A DNA stretch of 64,000 nucleotides, taken from assembly GCA_905221605.1 (NCBI GenBank), contig CAJNDS010001447.1, positions 77,501 to 141,500 of the forward strand. Direction: 5' to 3'. Source of the stretch: Symbiodinium natans (taxonomy: Eukaryota > Sar > Dinophyceae > Suessiales > Symbiodiniaceae). Below the pieces are notes generated by a model, which was given only the letters and a program-made list of their open reading frames with translations, was not told where the DNA came from and did no database searches. The position numbers and the translations under genes are program-made. Positions 42,600 to 55,869 of this stretch are shown here, piece by piece; positions within the stretch are counted from its first letter, which is position 1; the number at the start of each line of letters is the position of its first letter.

Positions 42600-42950
42600 C
42601 TTGTTGCCGCTTCGGGCTTGGAGCTGTTAGGGTTCAGAGCTTCAGCGTTCAGAAGTTGCAGCGGTTTAAGGCTTTTGAGCCCTAAAACCCTAAACCCTAA
42701 ACCCTACACCTTCGAACCCATCTTGGAAGATGGAGACTCTGAGCCAGATACCTCGTCGCCTCGATGGGGGGGGAGTGGGGGGAGTGCCAATACTCTGGGC
42801 AGGTTAGGGTTTAGGGTTCAGGGTTCAGGGTTCAGGGTTCAGGGTTCAGGGTTTAGGGTTTAGGGTTTAGGGTTTAGGGTTTAGGGTTTGGGTTTAGGGT
42901 TTAGGGTTTAGGGTTTAGGGTTTAGGGTTTAGGGTTTAGGGGTGGTTTGG
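42600..42950. repeat. Unique block and a TTCAGGG/TTTAGGG array
   Basis: The array lies at 42805-42942; five TTCAGGG units come first, then TTTAGGG. Confidence 0.85.
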
Positions 42951-43380
42951 TTTAAGGTTGACTTAGGCCCTAACTAGGTTTCCCCTTCAAGCGGTTTAGG
43001 GTTCAGGGCTTCAGGGTCTAGGGCCTATAGGATCAGGGGGCCCAGGTAGGGATGAATGAAAGTTTTGGACGGTAGTCCCGGAGAACCGGGGGCTGAAGAT
43101 GCCTTTTTCCAACCTTCTTCTACAAAGCACAGGCGCTCGTTGCGTAGGCAGAATCTGTACACTGTACACCGGAGACTGCTGCCTGGGATGGGACGCCGAG
43201 GTGTGAGAGGTGTGAGAAGCGCTCTTGGCGCATGAGCACGAAACCCGCATCCACGCACCACGCTGCGCCGCGTGCTGCGACCATGTGCTCTGGAGCTCAG
43301 GCCTTGAGCTTGGGGGTGTCAACACCTTGGTAGCCCAGGAACCGGCTTCTTAATCCTAAACCCTATAACCCTAAACTTTT
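42951..43380. other. GC-rich unique block, unassigned
   Basis: A minus-strand frame of 104 codons (43011-43325) and a plus-strand phrase with CERCEKRSW are both open. I cannot decide whether either is coding. Confidence 0.3.
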
Positions 43381-43383
43381 TTG

Positions 43384-43458
43384 GGCTGGTTACTCTAGAT
43401 TGTAAGGGAAACCGAGAAATTCAAAAAAGGGGCAAAAGGGGTACCACTGGGCTATCAC
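43384..43458. mobile_element. Family D, decayed copy
   Basis: Only the right end (GGTACCACTGGGC) and part of the interior are recognisable. Confidence 0.4.
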
Positions 43459-43677
43459 GACACGTGCCCAACCATCTTTGGTCTTCACCATCTTGAACTG
43501 GCCGTCTGGATCATGGAGCCTTACCGGTGAGGGGGCGAAAAAGGAGAAATTGTGGTTTAGGGTTTAGGGTTTAGGGTTTAGGGTTTAGGGTTCAGGGTTG
43601 TCTTTAAGTTGGCAAAACTTGACCTTCACAAGGACACCCCCCCTTTCCGAGTGCACGAATCACTGAGGTTTAGAGTT

Positions 43678-43792
43678 ACCTAAGGGTCCTTGTACCTGAT
43701 CATCGTACACTTGGGCCCCAAAGTCCTTATCAAGGAAGTACGTACTTCAAGGCCTGAGTATTCCCTATTAAGGTACATGGACCCTTAGGTGT
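43678..43792. mobile_element. MITE-like element, family B copy 5
   Basis: AAGGGTCCTTGTACCTG faces AAGGTACATGGACCCTT, with interior ACACTTGGGCCCCAAAGTCC and GGCCTGAGTATTCCCTAT. Confidence 0.8.
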
Positions 43793-44740
43793 TATTCGGG
43801 TTGAGGTCTAGGGGAAAATGTTTAGTGGGTTTGGGCGCTCCCCAGGCCCTATAGGGCTCTTGCTAAGGAACTACAAGTATTCGTAGGGGATACTACATCA
43901 TCTCTTTCATCACCCGGTTACGGAAAGTTAAGAAGTCGAAGGGTCCAGAATACATAGTTGGGGTATACTTGGGCGTTACCTTCGGCTCGTCCGTACAAGT
44001 GTCTTTGGTGTCAAACCCCAAACCCTAGACCCTAAACACTGAAGCTGAGACACTCCATCTACTTCACCCTCATCCCCTAACACCAGCAAAGCATTAAGAA
44101 CACTAACCCACAAACCCAAAATCCCTAAACCTACAGCGCGCGCTCCTCGGGTCTTTAACTTGGCCACCTGTGCCCAGCAGCAGCGAAGGACAATTCTCAA
44201 GTTATTGAAGGGTCTCCACCCCTGAGCCCTGAACCCAGGGGGAAAACATGTTCAACTTCACCATTCCCACAAAACAGAGATAAACCTAAACTCTGAACCC
44301 AATAACGTCACATCCTACAAACTACAACCTCAAAAACCTTAACATTTGAAAACCCTTGAAGCCCTGTAAACCCCATGAAGCTGCACAAGCCAAGACCCTT
44401 TAAACCCCCCAAAGCAGCCCAAGAAAGTTGAAACTGCTCCAGCAACTATTTAGCTTCACTTCCACTCCCCGTAACACAAATTCAACAAGTATTCAGGGAG
44501 CGAGTGTGCAAGAACCCCGACCCTTCCAAGGCGAAGGGTCCAGTGCGCATTCATTCTGGTGTCCGATCCACACCCCACCCCCCTTCCCCACCCTTCACCT
44601 GCCTCCCCCCAGTTCCTTTTGCACAATAGGTGCCTGCACACTCGTCCTGGCGTTAACATTTCCATGAGCGCGCGCTCGCCAAGTGGGGCAAAGCAAATGA
44701 TCGCGCACTGGACAGCGGAAAAATCGCGCACACATTCTCC
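43793..44740. other. Unique DNA, few telomeric units
   Basis: Open frames at 43976-44200 and 44456-44806 match no family. Some pyrimidine-rich sequence lies at 44555-44620. Confidence 0.35.
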
Positions 44741-45428
44741 AATCTTTGATTTGGGGGGACAATCTTTTGATTCGGGGGGTGGGGGGAAAGAAAAACAGAT
44801 CTTCAATTTTGGGGGGGCTGATTTTTCAAAGACTTAAGTTCGGACAGTTACTTATTATGGTTCCCAAAAATCGGAGGCCTGATTTTCGACATAAAACTTA
44901 GCGCTCGTTACATGAGAAATATGTTTGAGTAGCTAAATCCGATGCTCTCTAAGTCCCAAAACTTCTCTTGGTATGTGTGCATATCACGTCAAACCCGAAA
45001 GTTTCTGGCTAAGCCTGTGCCCCGTATCCGCCTTGGCCGAAACCCCAAGAGCTGCAAACCCACGTTTGTCTAGCCCGCATAATTTCATTGCTGGCGTTTC
45101 GAGCCTTATTAACAACTTGGATTCTGCTTCGAAACTCCTCAGACCCGCCCTGCCCCTACACTAGTCTTGTTGTGAATACTTAAAGGCTTAGAGGCGTTTA
45201 GAGGCTTGCTCGACATGCGCAGCACCGTCTATAGCCGCTACAGTGAATTTTGATGAATTTGTATGCTCACAATGGAAATTTTAAACAGGTATCTGGGTCA
45301 CTTTTTTGCCCTGTCCATCCCCGGTTTATCTCCCTCTCCCAGAACCGAAGTGAAAAAATCAGGCCTCCGACATCTATGTTTTAAAAAACCATCCCCCGGT
45401 ATCAAAAGATTGTCCCCCCAAATCGCTG
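44741..45428. mobile_element. Fold-back module with about 90-bp inverted arms
   Basis: The left arm (44741-44835) and right arm (45337-45428) are imperfect inverted repeats. They share GATTTGGGGGGACAATCTTT exactly and then CTGATTTTT..A..CTT..GTTC words. The spacer of about 500 bp contains a further inner copy of the word CGGAGGCCTGATTTT (44870-44890). No transposase is visible. Confidence 0.6.
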
Positions 45429-46335
45429 ATGAGAGTTTACACTCGACACCCACATGAGCGCACAGTCGACCCCGCCCTCCTTTGATGCAAGAATTTGCAA
45501 ATGTCACAAAAACCATTCCCTGCAGGGATGCTCGAAAACTGTAGTACTCACGCACACACCTACGCTGCTGAAAGCTGCTGAAAGCCGGGGGGCACACCGG
45601 AAGCCTGAAGGATGTAGTTTATGCGAAGAACGTCGCGACGGCCTTCGCCCGATCAAGGGCTATTCAGTTGCTCTGTTGCAGAAGAATGGCAGTGCGTTTG
45701 GGCCCAAGCCTCGGCTCACCGCGCGCTTATCACGCAGAAGCGAAAGTCGGAAGTTGCAGCACAGCCTGGCAGCAAGCAACGCAGCATCGGAGCAGCGCAG
45801 TCTTTTGCAGGTATGGGGCAGGCTGGGGTCCCGGCACCCTTCCGCGCCCACCATGGCCAGGAGTCTGCGACCATCCGTGGGACCACGGCAGTAGCGCGGG
45901 AAAAAGAGGCTCATTCACACCCATGAACTTGCGGAAATCATGTCCCTACCAGCAGTTCCAGCTCTGAAACTGCCCCACGCACCACGATGATTCAAAGCTT
46001 TTTGGCTGGCCCTGCCAGCATAGACGTAAAAATGCCGAAATGCTGATTCGCGCCCACGCCTCCCTCACTGCTCCATTTCTCCCGTCTCTGCGTGTCACAA
46101 AAATCATTTGGGGCTCACCCCTTCCCTTCCCCTTGATCGATGGCCTTTCTGTTGCGAAGCTTATTGGCCTTCCGCTTCCGCTTGCGCGCCGCCTTGGAAG
46201 CTCCAGGGCTGCGCGTTGCAGGGGAAAAATGGGGGAGGAGGGGGGGGTTAGATATATGGTATGACTAGCTGGCGTGCGACAACCCTCTCTACAGGCTTCT
46301 GAAGGCGAAACGACTCACGGCATTCTCCCAATCTG
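45429..46335. other. GC-rich unique island, possible exon
   Basis: Plus frames around 45454-45926 and minus frames around 45660-45924 are all open. One plus frame ends a Gln/Ser-rich stretch at CTTTTGCAG|GTATGG, a good donor. No family is recognised in any frame. Confidence 0.3.
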
Positions 46336-46341
46336 AACTCT

Positions 46342-46469
46342 ACAAGGAGGGGCCCCCTAATTATAAGTAGAGTTATAAGAGCCCTAAATTGGGTTATAAG
46401 GATCCTAACTCAGGTTCTAAGTCCCTTAAGTATACTGACTATAGTAAGGGGGGGCCCTCCTTGTAGGTC
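46342..46469. mobile_element. MITE-like element, family C copy 2, inverted
   Basis: Reverse complement of the element at 23328-23455: TCTACAAGGAGGGGCCCCCT at the left and GGGGGGGCCCTCCTTGTAGG at the right. Confidence 0.8.
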
Positions 46470-46739
46470 TACGGGTTGCTGCAGGCCTCCGACTGCCTCT
46501 CTCCATGCTTCCTCTTTCTGGCGGCAGCTGTCGTCGACGCGCGGCATGGCGAGATGCTGCAAGCAGCTAGCACTTTACTGTTGAGGCATGGGATATGAAG
46601 TGGTGTTGTAACGCGTGCTTTTTTGCTACTTGACCGTCTGATGGGAAATCATTTATTAAAAAATGCTCTGCGAAGCGTGCTAGCCTCTAAACCCTGTAAA
46701 CCCTTCAGTTAACCCTCTAAACCCTGAACCCTAGGCCCC

Positions 46740-46815
46740 AAACCATAAACCAGGCCCAAGAGCATCTTCTTGCGGCCCTTCCACCCACGCTTGGGGCCTT
46801 TCGTGGACTTTGGCC
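46740..46815 (-). other. Lysine-rich exon-like fragment
   Basis: The minus strand reads PKERGPKSTKGPKRGWKGRK, KMLLG after a telomeric run. It is short and basic, like a nuclear-protein segment; low certainty. Confidence 0.2.
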
Positions 46816-47250
46816 CCCGCTCCTTTGGGTTTGTGGTTTCGGGTTTAGGGTTCAGGGTTTAGGGCTAGGGTTTAGGGTTTCCAGGGTTTCGGGGCTTAAT
46901 TGGCGGTCAAACTAGGTTTTAGGGGCTTGTAGGGGATTAGAGGTTGGGGAGTTTGGGGGTTAAGGGTTTACAGGCTTTAGGGTTTGGGGTCTCGGGAGAT
47001 TTTGGGGTAAAGCGTTTGGGGTTTGGGTCCATAGGTTCAGCCTCAGGCTATCGGTGTTATAGGTTTCACAGAGCACACAGGTGACATATGGAGGGTTTCC
47101 GAAATTAGGGGTACAGTACCTGATCAGGGTGCTTTCTTACGGGAATGCTACTACTAGTCATATTAGGGATCCCTTATATCATTGTAAACCCTAAACCCTA
47201 AACCCTAAACCCTAAACCCTAAACCCTGAACCGCGGCTCTGCCAATACCC
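46816..47250. repeat. Degenerate telomeric DNA
   Basis: Variant TTTAGGG units run to 47040, then unique sequence, then a CCCTAAA run at 47187-47230. Confidence 0.6.
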
Positions 47251-47251
47251 A

Positions 47252-47358
47252 GGTCGAGCTTCCCAGGGTGCCGTGAACTCCATGGCGTGCCACGTAGGTG
47301 CCCGCTTGCCTGAGGGCGTGACGCGCGTCCAGAGCGTGTCACGGCACCTGGGTTGGGC
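47252..47358 (+). other. Exon-like segment
   Basis: The acceptor GCCAATACCCAG| is followed by an open frame (SQGAVNSMACHVGARLPEGV, TRVQSVSRHLGWA) that ends at a telomeric TAG or is cut earlier at CACCTGG|GTTGGG. It may belong to the exon chain to its right. Confidence 0.3.
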
Positions 47359-47528
47359 CTAGGGTTTAGGGTTTAGGGTTTAGGGTTTAGGGTTTAGGGT
47401 TGAGGGTTTCGGGTTTAGGGTGTAGGGTTTGGGGTACATGAGGAGAGTCTTATCACCTCAAGCCCCACAAAGGCTCAAAACACAAAACCTCCCCAAGGCC
47501 CTACCGAGGCACAATGTGCCCACTGTAG

Positions 47529-49160
47529 GAGGAAGCTCTGCTGGACGATCCATTCCGCCAGCACCACAGGTTTTGCAGGCTTCAGGGAGTGTTTTGGGGG
47601 AGTTTTAGTTCAGAGCTAGGGTTTAGGGCGCGGGGATTAGGGTTCAGGGTTCCGAAAGAAATCCTACCCACCAAGGGGAAATATGAAATATCTTAAGGGC
47701 CTACCTGGTGAGGGTTTGGGTTATGATGCAGATAGACAGGCTTGAGCCACCGACCGGACGTGGACACAAGACGCTCATGGTCTCACGCTTTATGGGACTC
47801 TACCCTGGACCCCTAAGGTTGCACCCGCGGGGCTTGGGGAGCCGTTTTTGAAGATCCTCTAAGGCCACATTGAAACCCCTGAACCACAAACCCCTATGCA
47901 ACCAGGCCTCTACCCTACACCCTAAACCCTAAACCCCAAACCCTAAAACCGAAAGCCCGTCGAGGGCCTCAAACGACACCATCACAGAGCTCCACAGGTT
48001 GCAGGCATGGCCCCAAGTAGGCCCTGCGGGAATGAAGTGCTTAGGGTTTAGGGTTTAGGGTTTCGGGTTTAGGGAGTATAGTAAAGGTGCATCCCTGTAA
48101 CCTTTGGGGTGCGAGTTTGGATCGAGTTGCGATGCATACTGGGCTCCAAGCCGCCCTGATCCAGCGAGAGTAGGCACACCTGTGGGTGAAGGTGTGGGTT
48201 TAGGGTTTAGGGTTTAGGGTTTAGGGTTTGAGGGTTTAGGGCTTAAAGCTTAGAGTTTAGGCTTCACCCGAAACTTCAAAGCTCTACGCCCTCGACCTCC
48301 ATTTGCAGCAGCACTCTGAACTGGCCGTGGAACTGCGCAACACTCATGAAGCAAGGGTCTGGGGTTACCGGGTTTCATCCGTTTAGGTTTAGAGTCGAGA
48401 ATCCGTAAGCCTTAAATCCTAAACCCTAAACCCGAAACGCCACCTACCCTAAACCTAAACCCTAAACCCTAAACCCTAAACCCTAAACCCTAAGCCCTAA
48501 GCCCTAAGCCCTAAACCCTAAACCCTAAACCCTAAACCCTAAACCCTAAACCCTAAACCCTAAACCCTAAACCCTAGCCCTAAACCCTAAACCCTACCTA
48601 CCGCTTCTCTCAAGACCGTGCCGAGCCGCATGGAAAGTGCGAAAATCGTCAGGACCTGTTGGCTTTGGGCTTTGGGGCTGAGAAAGCATGGAACAAGGTG
48701 AGTTTAGGGTTTAGGGTTTAGGGTTTAGGGGTTAGGGTTAGGGTTTAGGGTTAGGGTTTAGGGTTTAGGGTTTAGGGCTTAGGATCTAGGGATCAGGGTT
48801 TAGGGGTGTTTTTTGTTGGGGGTTTACCTGCTCCTTCGTATGGCCTCCTTTTTGTGACCCCAACAGCAAAAACTGGTAAGACCAAAAAAAAACCGCACGT
48901 GACCCCATAAGACACGGAAAACCAAAAAATGACACTCGGAAGTAAGCCCCAAACCCAGAGACCCTAAACCCCATAACCTTTAACCAAAAACCCTGCTGGC
49001 AGGACGTCCTTTGGAGCTGGGATGTGGAAGTGCAGGGTTTGGGGTCTATAGGGTTGATAGGGTTTAGGGTTGCTAGGGTTGGGAAGGTTTTTTAAAGCTT
49101 CTGCTTTGGAGCGCCGGCTACTCCAGCAGAGTTCACCATGCAAAGCTCATTCTCTTAAGA
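47529..49160 (+). CDS. Candidate multi-exon gene with telomeric introns
   Basis: Small open segments with good splice signals lie in a row. 47529-47569: ACTGTAG|GAGGAAG..CACAG|GTTTTG, EEALLDDPFRQHH. 48116-48191: FGSSCDAYWAPSRPDPARVG.., donor GAAG|GTGTGGGTTTAGGG. 48309-48356: TTTGCAG|, QHSELAVELRNTHEAR, AAGG|GTCTGG. 48615-48697: CTTCTCTCAAG|, RAEPHGKCENRQDLLALGF.., AACAAG|GTGAGTTTAGGG. 49003-49036: CTGGCAG|, DVLWSWDVEVQ. 49137-49160: CCAGCAG|, FTMQSSFS, TAA. The second, fourth, fifth and sixth fit together in phase (1-1, 0-0, 1-1); the first and third do not join in the same frame and may be alternative or chance. Introns contain TTTAGGG and CCCTAAA arrays (for example 48440-48598). No domain is recognised. 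Confidence 0.45.
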
Positions 49161-49516
49161 TAGCACATTGTAGCAATGCAATCAATCTGCGTGTAGCTAA
49201 GTATCATGCAATAAATCTGTACATGTCAACATGGTTGCCTGATCATGGCCCGTTCTTGCTGGATTTGTCTGGCGTTTGCAAGCTGGGCAGTCGGGGCCCG
49301 GGCCCCAGGGAGCAGTTTTGATAAGAGACGCAGCGCCAGCTCAGTGCACTCAGCTCGTGCCGCATTTGTTTGAGCGGATCGTGTTGGAAAGGCTTTTGGG
49401 CTGAGCAGTGAGCTTCGTGAAAGGTGTCATATGTGACAGGCATCCATCAGGACATGTCTTGGCAGGATTCGTAGAATATGGGTTTTGAGTGTGGCGTGCA
49501 ATCTTGCTTTGTCGCC

Positions 49517-52279
<2,763 letters not shown>

Positions 52280-52385
52280 TAAACTTCAGCCTTACAAATA
52301 TGTCTTTAGGGAAGGGTTTAGCGGGCTTGTAGGGATTTGAAACATTTGAGTAGCTTTAGGGCTTCTAAGGTTTATAGGGTTTAAA

Positions 52386-53405
52386 TAGGGTTTCGGGAAG
52401 GCGCTTGCCGGCAGCCTCCTCAGGCCATGCTGAGAAAGGGTTTAGGGTTATAGGGTTTAGGGTTATAGGGTTTAGGGTGATAGGGCTTCGCTGGCAGCCT
52501 CCTCAAGCACTTAGAAAGGGTTGGGTTTAGGGTTAGGGCAGGGTTTCAGTCAGGTGCTGGCAGCCTCGTCAGGCCATGCTCAGAAAGGGTTTAGGGTTTA
52601 GGGTAAGGGCTTATAAGGTTTAGGGTTTGTATAGGAATATAGGGTTTCGGAAAGGTGCTGGCAAACTCGACAGGCCATGCTTACAAAGGGTTTAGGGTTT
52701 CGGGCTATAGGGCTTATAAGGTCTATGGGGTTGAAATTGGGTTTCGGGAAGGGCTGACAGCCTGGCTGAGAAAGGGTTTAGGGTTATAGGGTTTAGGGTG
52801 ATAGGGCTTCGCTGGCAGCCTCCTCAAGCACTTAGAAAGGGTTGGGTTTAGGGTTAGGGCAGGGTTTCAGTCAGGTGCTGGCAGCCTCGTCAGGCCATGC
52901 TCAGAAAGGGTTTAGGGTTTAGGGTAAGGGCTTATAAGGTTTAGGGTTTGTATAGGAATATAGGGTTTCGGAAAGGTGCTGGCAAACTCGACAGGCCATG
53001 CTTACAAAGGGTTTAGGGTTTCGGGCTATAGGGCTTATAAGGTCTATGGGGTTGAAATTGGGTTTCGGGAAGGGCTGACAGCCTGGCTGAGAAAGGGTTT
53101 AGGGTTATAGGGTTTAGGGTGATAGGGCTTCGCTGGCAGCCTCCTCAAGCACTTAGAAAGGGTTGGGTTTAGGGTTAGGGCAGGGTTTCAGTCAGGTGCT
53201 GGCAGCCTCGTCAGGCCATGCTCAGAAAGGGTTTAGGGTTTAGGGTAAGGGCTTATAAGGTTTAGGGTTTGTGTAGGAATATAGGGTTTCGGAAAGGTGC
53301 TGGCAAACTCGACAGGCCATGCTTACAAAGGGTTTAGGGTTTCGGGCTATAGGGCTTATAAGGTCTATAGGGTTGAAATTGGGTTTCGGGAAGGCGCTGG
53401 CAGCC
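52386..53405. repeat. 321-bp tandem repeat, about 3.1 copies
   Basis: GATAGGGCTTCGCTGGCAGC starts at 52479, 52800 and 53121, an exact 321-bp period. Copies are almost identical, with single-base differences near 53272 and 53370. Each unit contains telomere-like words and GGCAGCCTC(C/G)TCA. It lies just downstream of the RGG-rich gene. Confidence 0.95.
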
Positions 53406-53870
53406 TCCTCGGGTTTAGGGTTTAGGGTTTCTAGGGTTTATAGGGATTCAGGTTTTTTGGGAAACCCTAAACCCTAAACCCTAAACCCTAAACCCTAAAC
53501 CCTAAACCCTAAACCCTAAACCCTAAACCCTATAAACCCTAAACTATAAACCCTAAACCCTAAACCCTAAACCCTATAAACCCTAAACCCTAAACCCTAA
53601 GGTAAACCCTTATAAACCCTAAACCCTAAACCCTATACCCCTAAACCCTATAGACCCTAAACCCTAAACCCTAAACCCTAAACCCTAAACCCTAAACCCT
53701 AAACCCTAAACCCTAAACCCTAAACCCTATAAACCCTAAACCCTACTAAACCCTAAAGGGTTTAGAGGGTTCATGGGGTTTATACCTTTTAGGGCTTACG
53801 GTTTATAGGGTCTAGGGTTTGTTAGCTTATGTAGGCTTCACCAGCTGAAGCCTCCTCAGGCTAGGCTGCG
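53406..53870. repeat. CCCTAAA array with CCCTATAAA variants
   Basis: An array of about 35 units (53463-53757) in which 9-bp CCCTATAAA units are interspersed. TTTAGGG-sense units precede and follow it, so orientation flips at both ends. Confidence 0.9.
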
Positions 53871-55390
53871 CTTGAACTGGGTTTGAGGTTTTTAGGGTTC
53901 ATAGGGTTGAAAAGGGTTTTAGGGCTTGCAGGGTTGGGTTTGCTTTTATTTAGGCTTCGCCGGCTTATCTTGCAGCGTTCTGTGCAAGCTTACACAGGGT
54001 ATATAAGGCACTTACCAGGGTTGATAGGTTTGACAAGCTGCGTTTTGCAGCTTTTGCTCGCCCGGCAGCCAGGGACACCAAAGTGGGCTCCCTGTTCCCC
54101 TATTTTCAAACCTCAGCAATCCTATTCCTAAGTGTAACCTCTGCCTGCATAGAGAGCCTACAAAAGGCTTCAATCCTCTACCCCACCATATGTATAAACC
54201 TTTGGTTTCTCCAGTATACCTATTCTAGGGCCCTCTTCCCCCTGGCTGCTCACTCAGCCCAGGCAGAGGAGCTGCGCAAACGCCTGAAGGCCAGAGTGTG
54301 AGAAGGCTGCAAGCCCTTCCTTAAATTTTGATTTTGGAGGAGTGGATCTGACTTGCGCTTCGAATATCTGTAGAGGTGCATAGCAAGCTGTTGTCTTAGA
54401 GGTCGTGGGGCATGCAACACTGTGGTGCTGGTGCAAGTCAAGCACAGCTGGGCCTGCATTTCAAGTCTAGGCATAGAGAGCTGTGTGCGATTCGAACATG
54501 TCATCTCGATGACGTGATGCTAGGGTTTCCGAAATGGGGAGTGCAGGATGCACTGATGGGGCAGAGTGTTGTGCTGCTTTGCAGAAGAAGTTTCATGGAG
54601 CTTGAAATGTGCAAAGCTTGAAAACGATCGATGTCCACTGCCGTTTGTGCTGATTCTACAACTGTCTGCTGCATGACCCACTCCAGCCTTCACCCACGGT
54701 AGGCCACGGCATGTGCGTTGGGCTGCCTCAGGTCGACATGCCACTGAGCAACAAAAGCTTGCTCAATGCCTATGCGAAGCTGGAAGGACTGCCGGTTGTC
54801 GGGGATTCTGGATTCTGTCCTAAAAACCCTATACCCTATGTAACCCGAAACCCTAGACAAGGATACGTGCTCGTCGTGCTCTCATGCAGTTGGCCTGTTT
54901 CTCCCACAGTGCTTACAAGCATGAAAATAACCCTAAACCCTTATAAACCCTTATAAACCCTAAACCCTATACCCTAAACCCTATAGGGTTTATAAACCCT
55001 ATAAACCCTAAACCCTATAAACCCTAAACCCTTAACCCTATAACCCTAAACCCTAAACCCTAAACACCCATCATGACCACAGTGCCTGTAAGGATCAAAA
55101 TAGTTCATAAGGTCCCTCGATGTCAGCTTGCACACCCATAATGACCGAAGGTGTGTCTTTGTAATCTTGTACCCTTGCTCCATTGAACTTCTTTGGGAAC
55201 CCTTGCCTTTCATTAGCAATGGAGCCACATGTGGCGCGGGCCCTGGTCATGCGCCTTTATGCTGGGCGTGTGCCAAAGGTGTCCCCGCTGAATCGGGGTG
55301 GGGGGGGGGGGCTAAATTTGGTTACCCTGGACCCTCTATATGAGCCCCCTCTAACCTTTTATAAGTTTTGAAATCCTTGTAAACACTTAA
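53871..55390 (+). other. Gene-like region, exons uncertain
   Basis: Coding-looking plus-strand segments occur at about 54241-54291 (AAHSAQAEELRKRLKA), 54695-54800 (GMCVGLPQVDMPLSNKSLLN, AYAKLEGLPVVG) and 55220-55277 (TTTCATTAG|..GGACCTGG..AAAG|GTGTCC, read as NGATCGAGPGHAPLCWACAK or MEPHVARALVMRLYAGRVPK). CCCTATAAA-type repeats fill 54925-55065. These may be upstream exons of the EQP-family gene to the right, but I could not connect the phases. Confidence 0.3.
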
Positions 55391-55869
55391 CCCTTTACAA
55401 AGTCTCAGAACCTGCAAAATCAGGAAACCCAACCCCCCCCATCACGAGCCGAGAAGGGGGGGTTGGGTTTCGGGTCCCAACAGGGCCACGCAGGGGTTGG
55501 GGGGGGTTAGGGGCTTGGGGAGCCTTGGGGGGAAGAGGATGTGGGCGGGGGGGAGGGGGGGTGTAGCAGTGCCTGAGGGTTAAGCAAGGCCTTTGGGAAG
55601 GGTTTAGGTTTTCAGGTTTGTAGAGTTTGTAATCATATTTCTGGGTTGTGGAATCCAGCACACCCCAGGTACTGGGCTTGTAGTGGTTCTTTGTAATTGG
55701 GGTTGCCTCTAGAACCCTCTGCTGAAGGTCATTGTGGTGTGTCTTTTGCTTCTGCTGGCCAACGCGAAGATGGATCTCACACGTGCCTCTTGACTGGCAA
55801 TGATGGGAAACCTTGTCTTGATGGCTGCTATATGCTTCAAATCGTTTGTGCAGCATCAATCGAATCTAG
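55391..55869. other. Intron or 5' region of the EQP-family gene
   Basis: G/C-rich and T-rich DNA. A plus-strand frame near 55728-55790 encodes a hydrophobic run (LKVIVVCLLLLLANA) that could be a signal-peptide-like N-terminus, but it stops shortly after. It ends at the acceptor AATCTAG| before 55870. Confidence 0.3.

Noticed and set aside
44428..44837. Pro/Ser-rich frames of 79-116 codons
   Set aside because: Pyrimidine-rich composition and overlap on both strands; partly inside the fold-back module.
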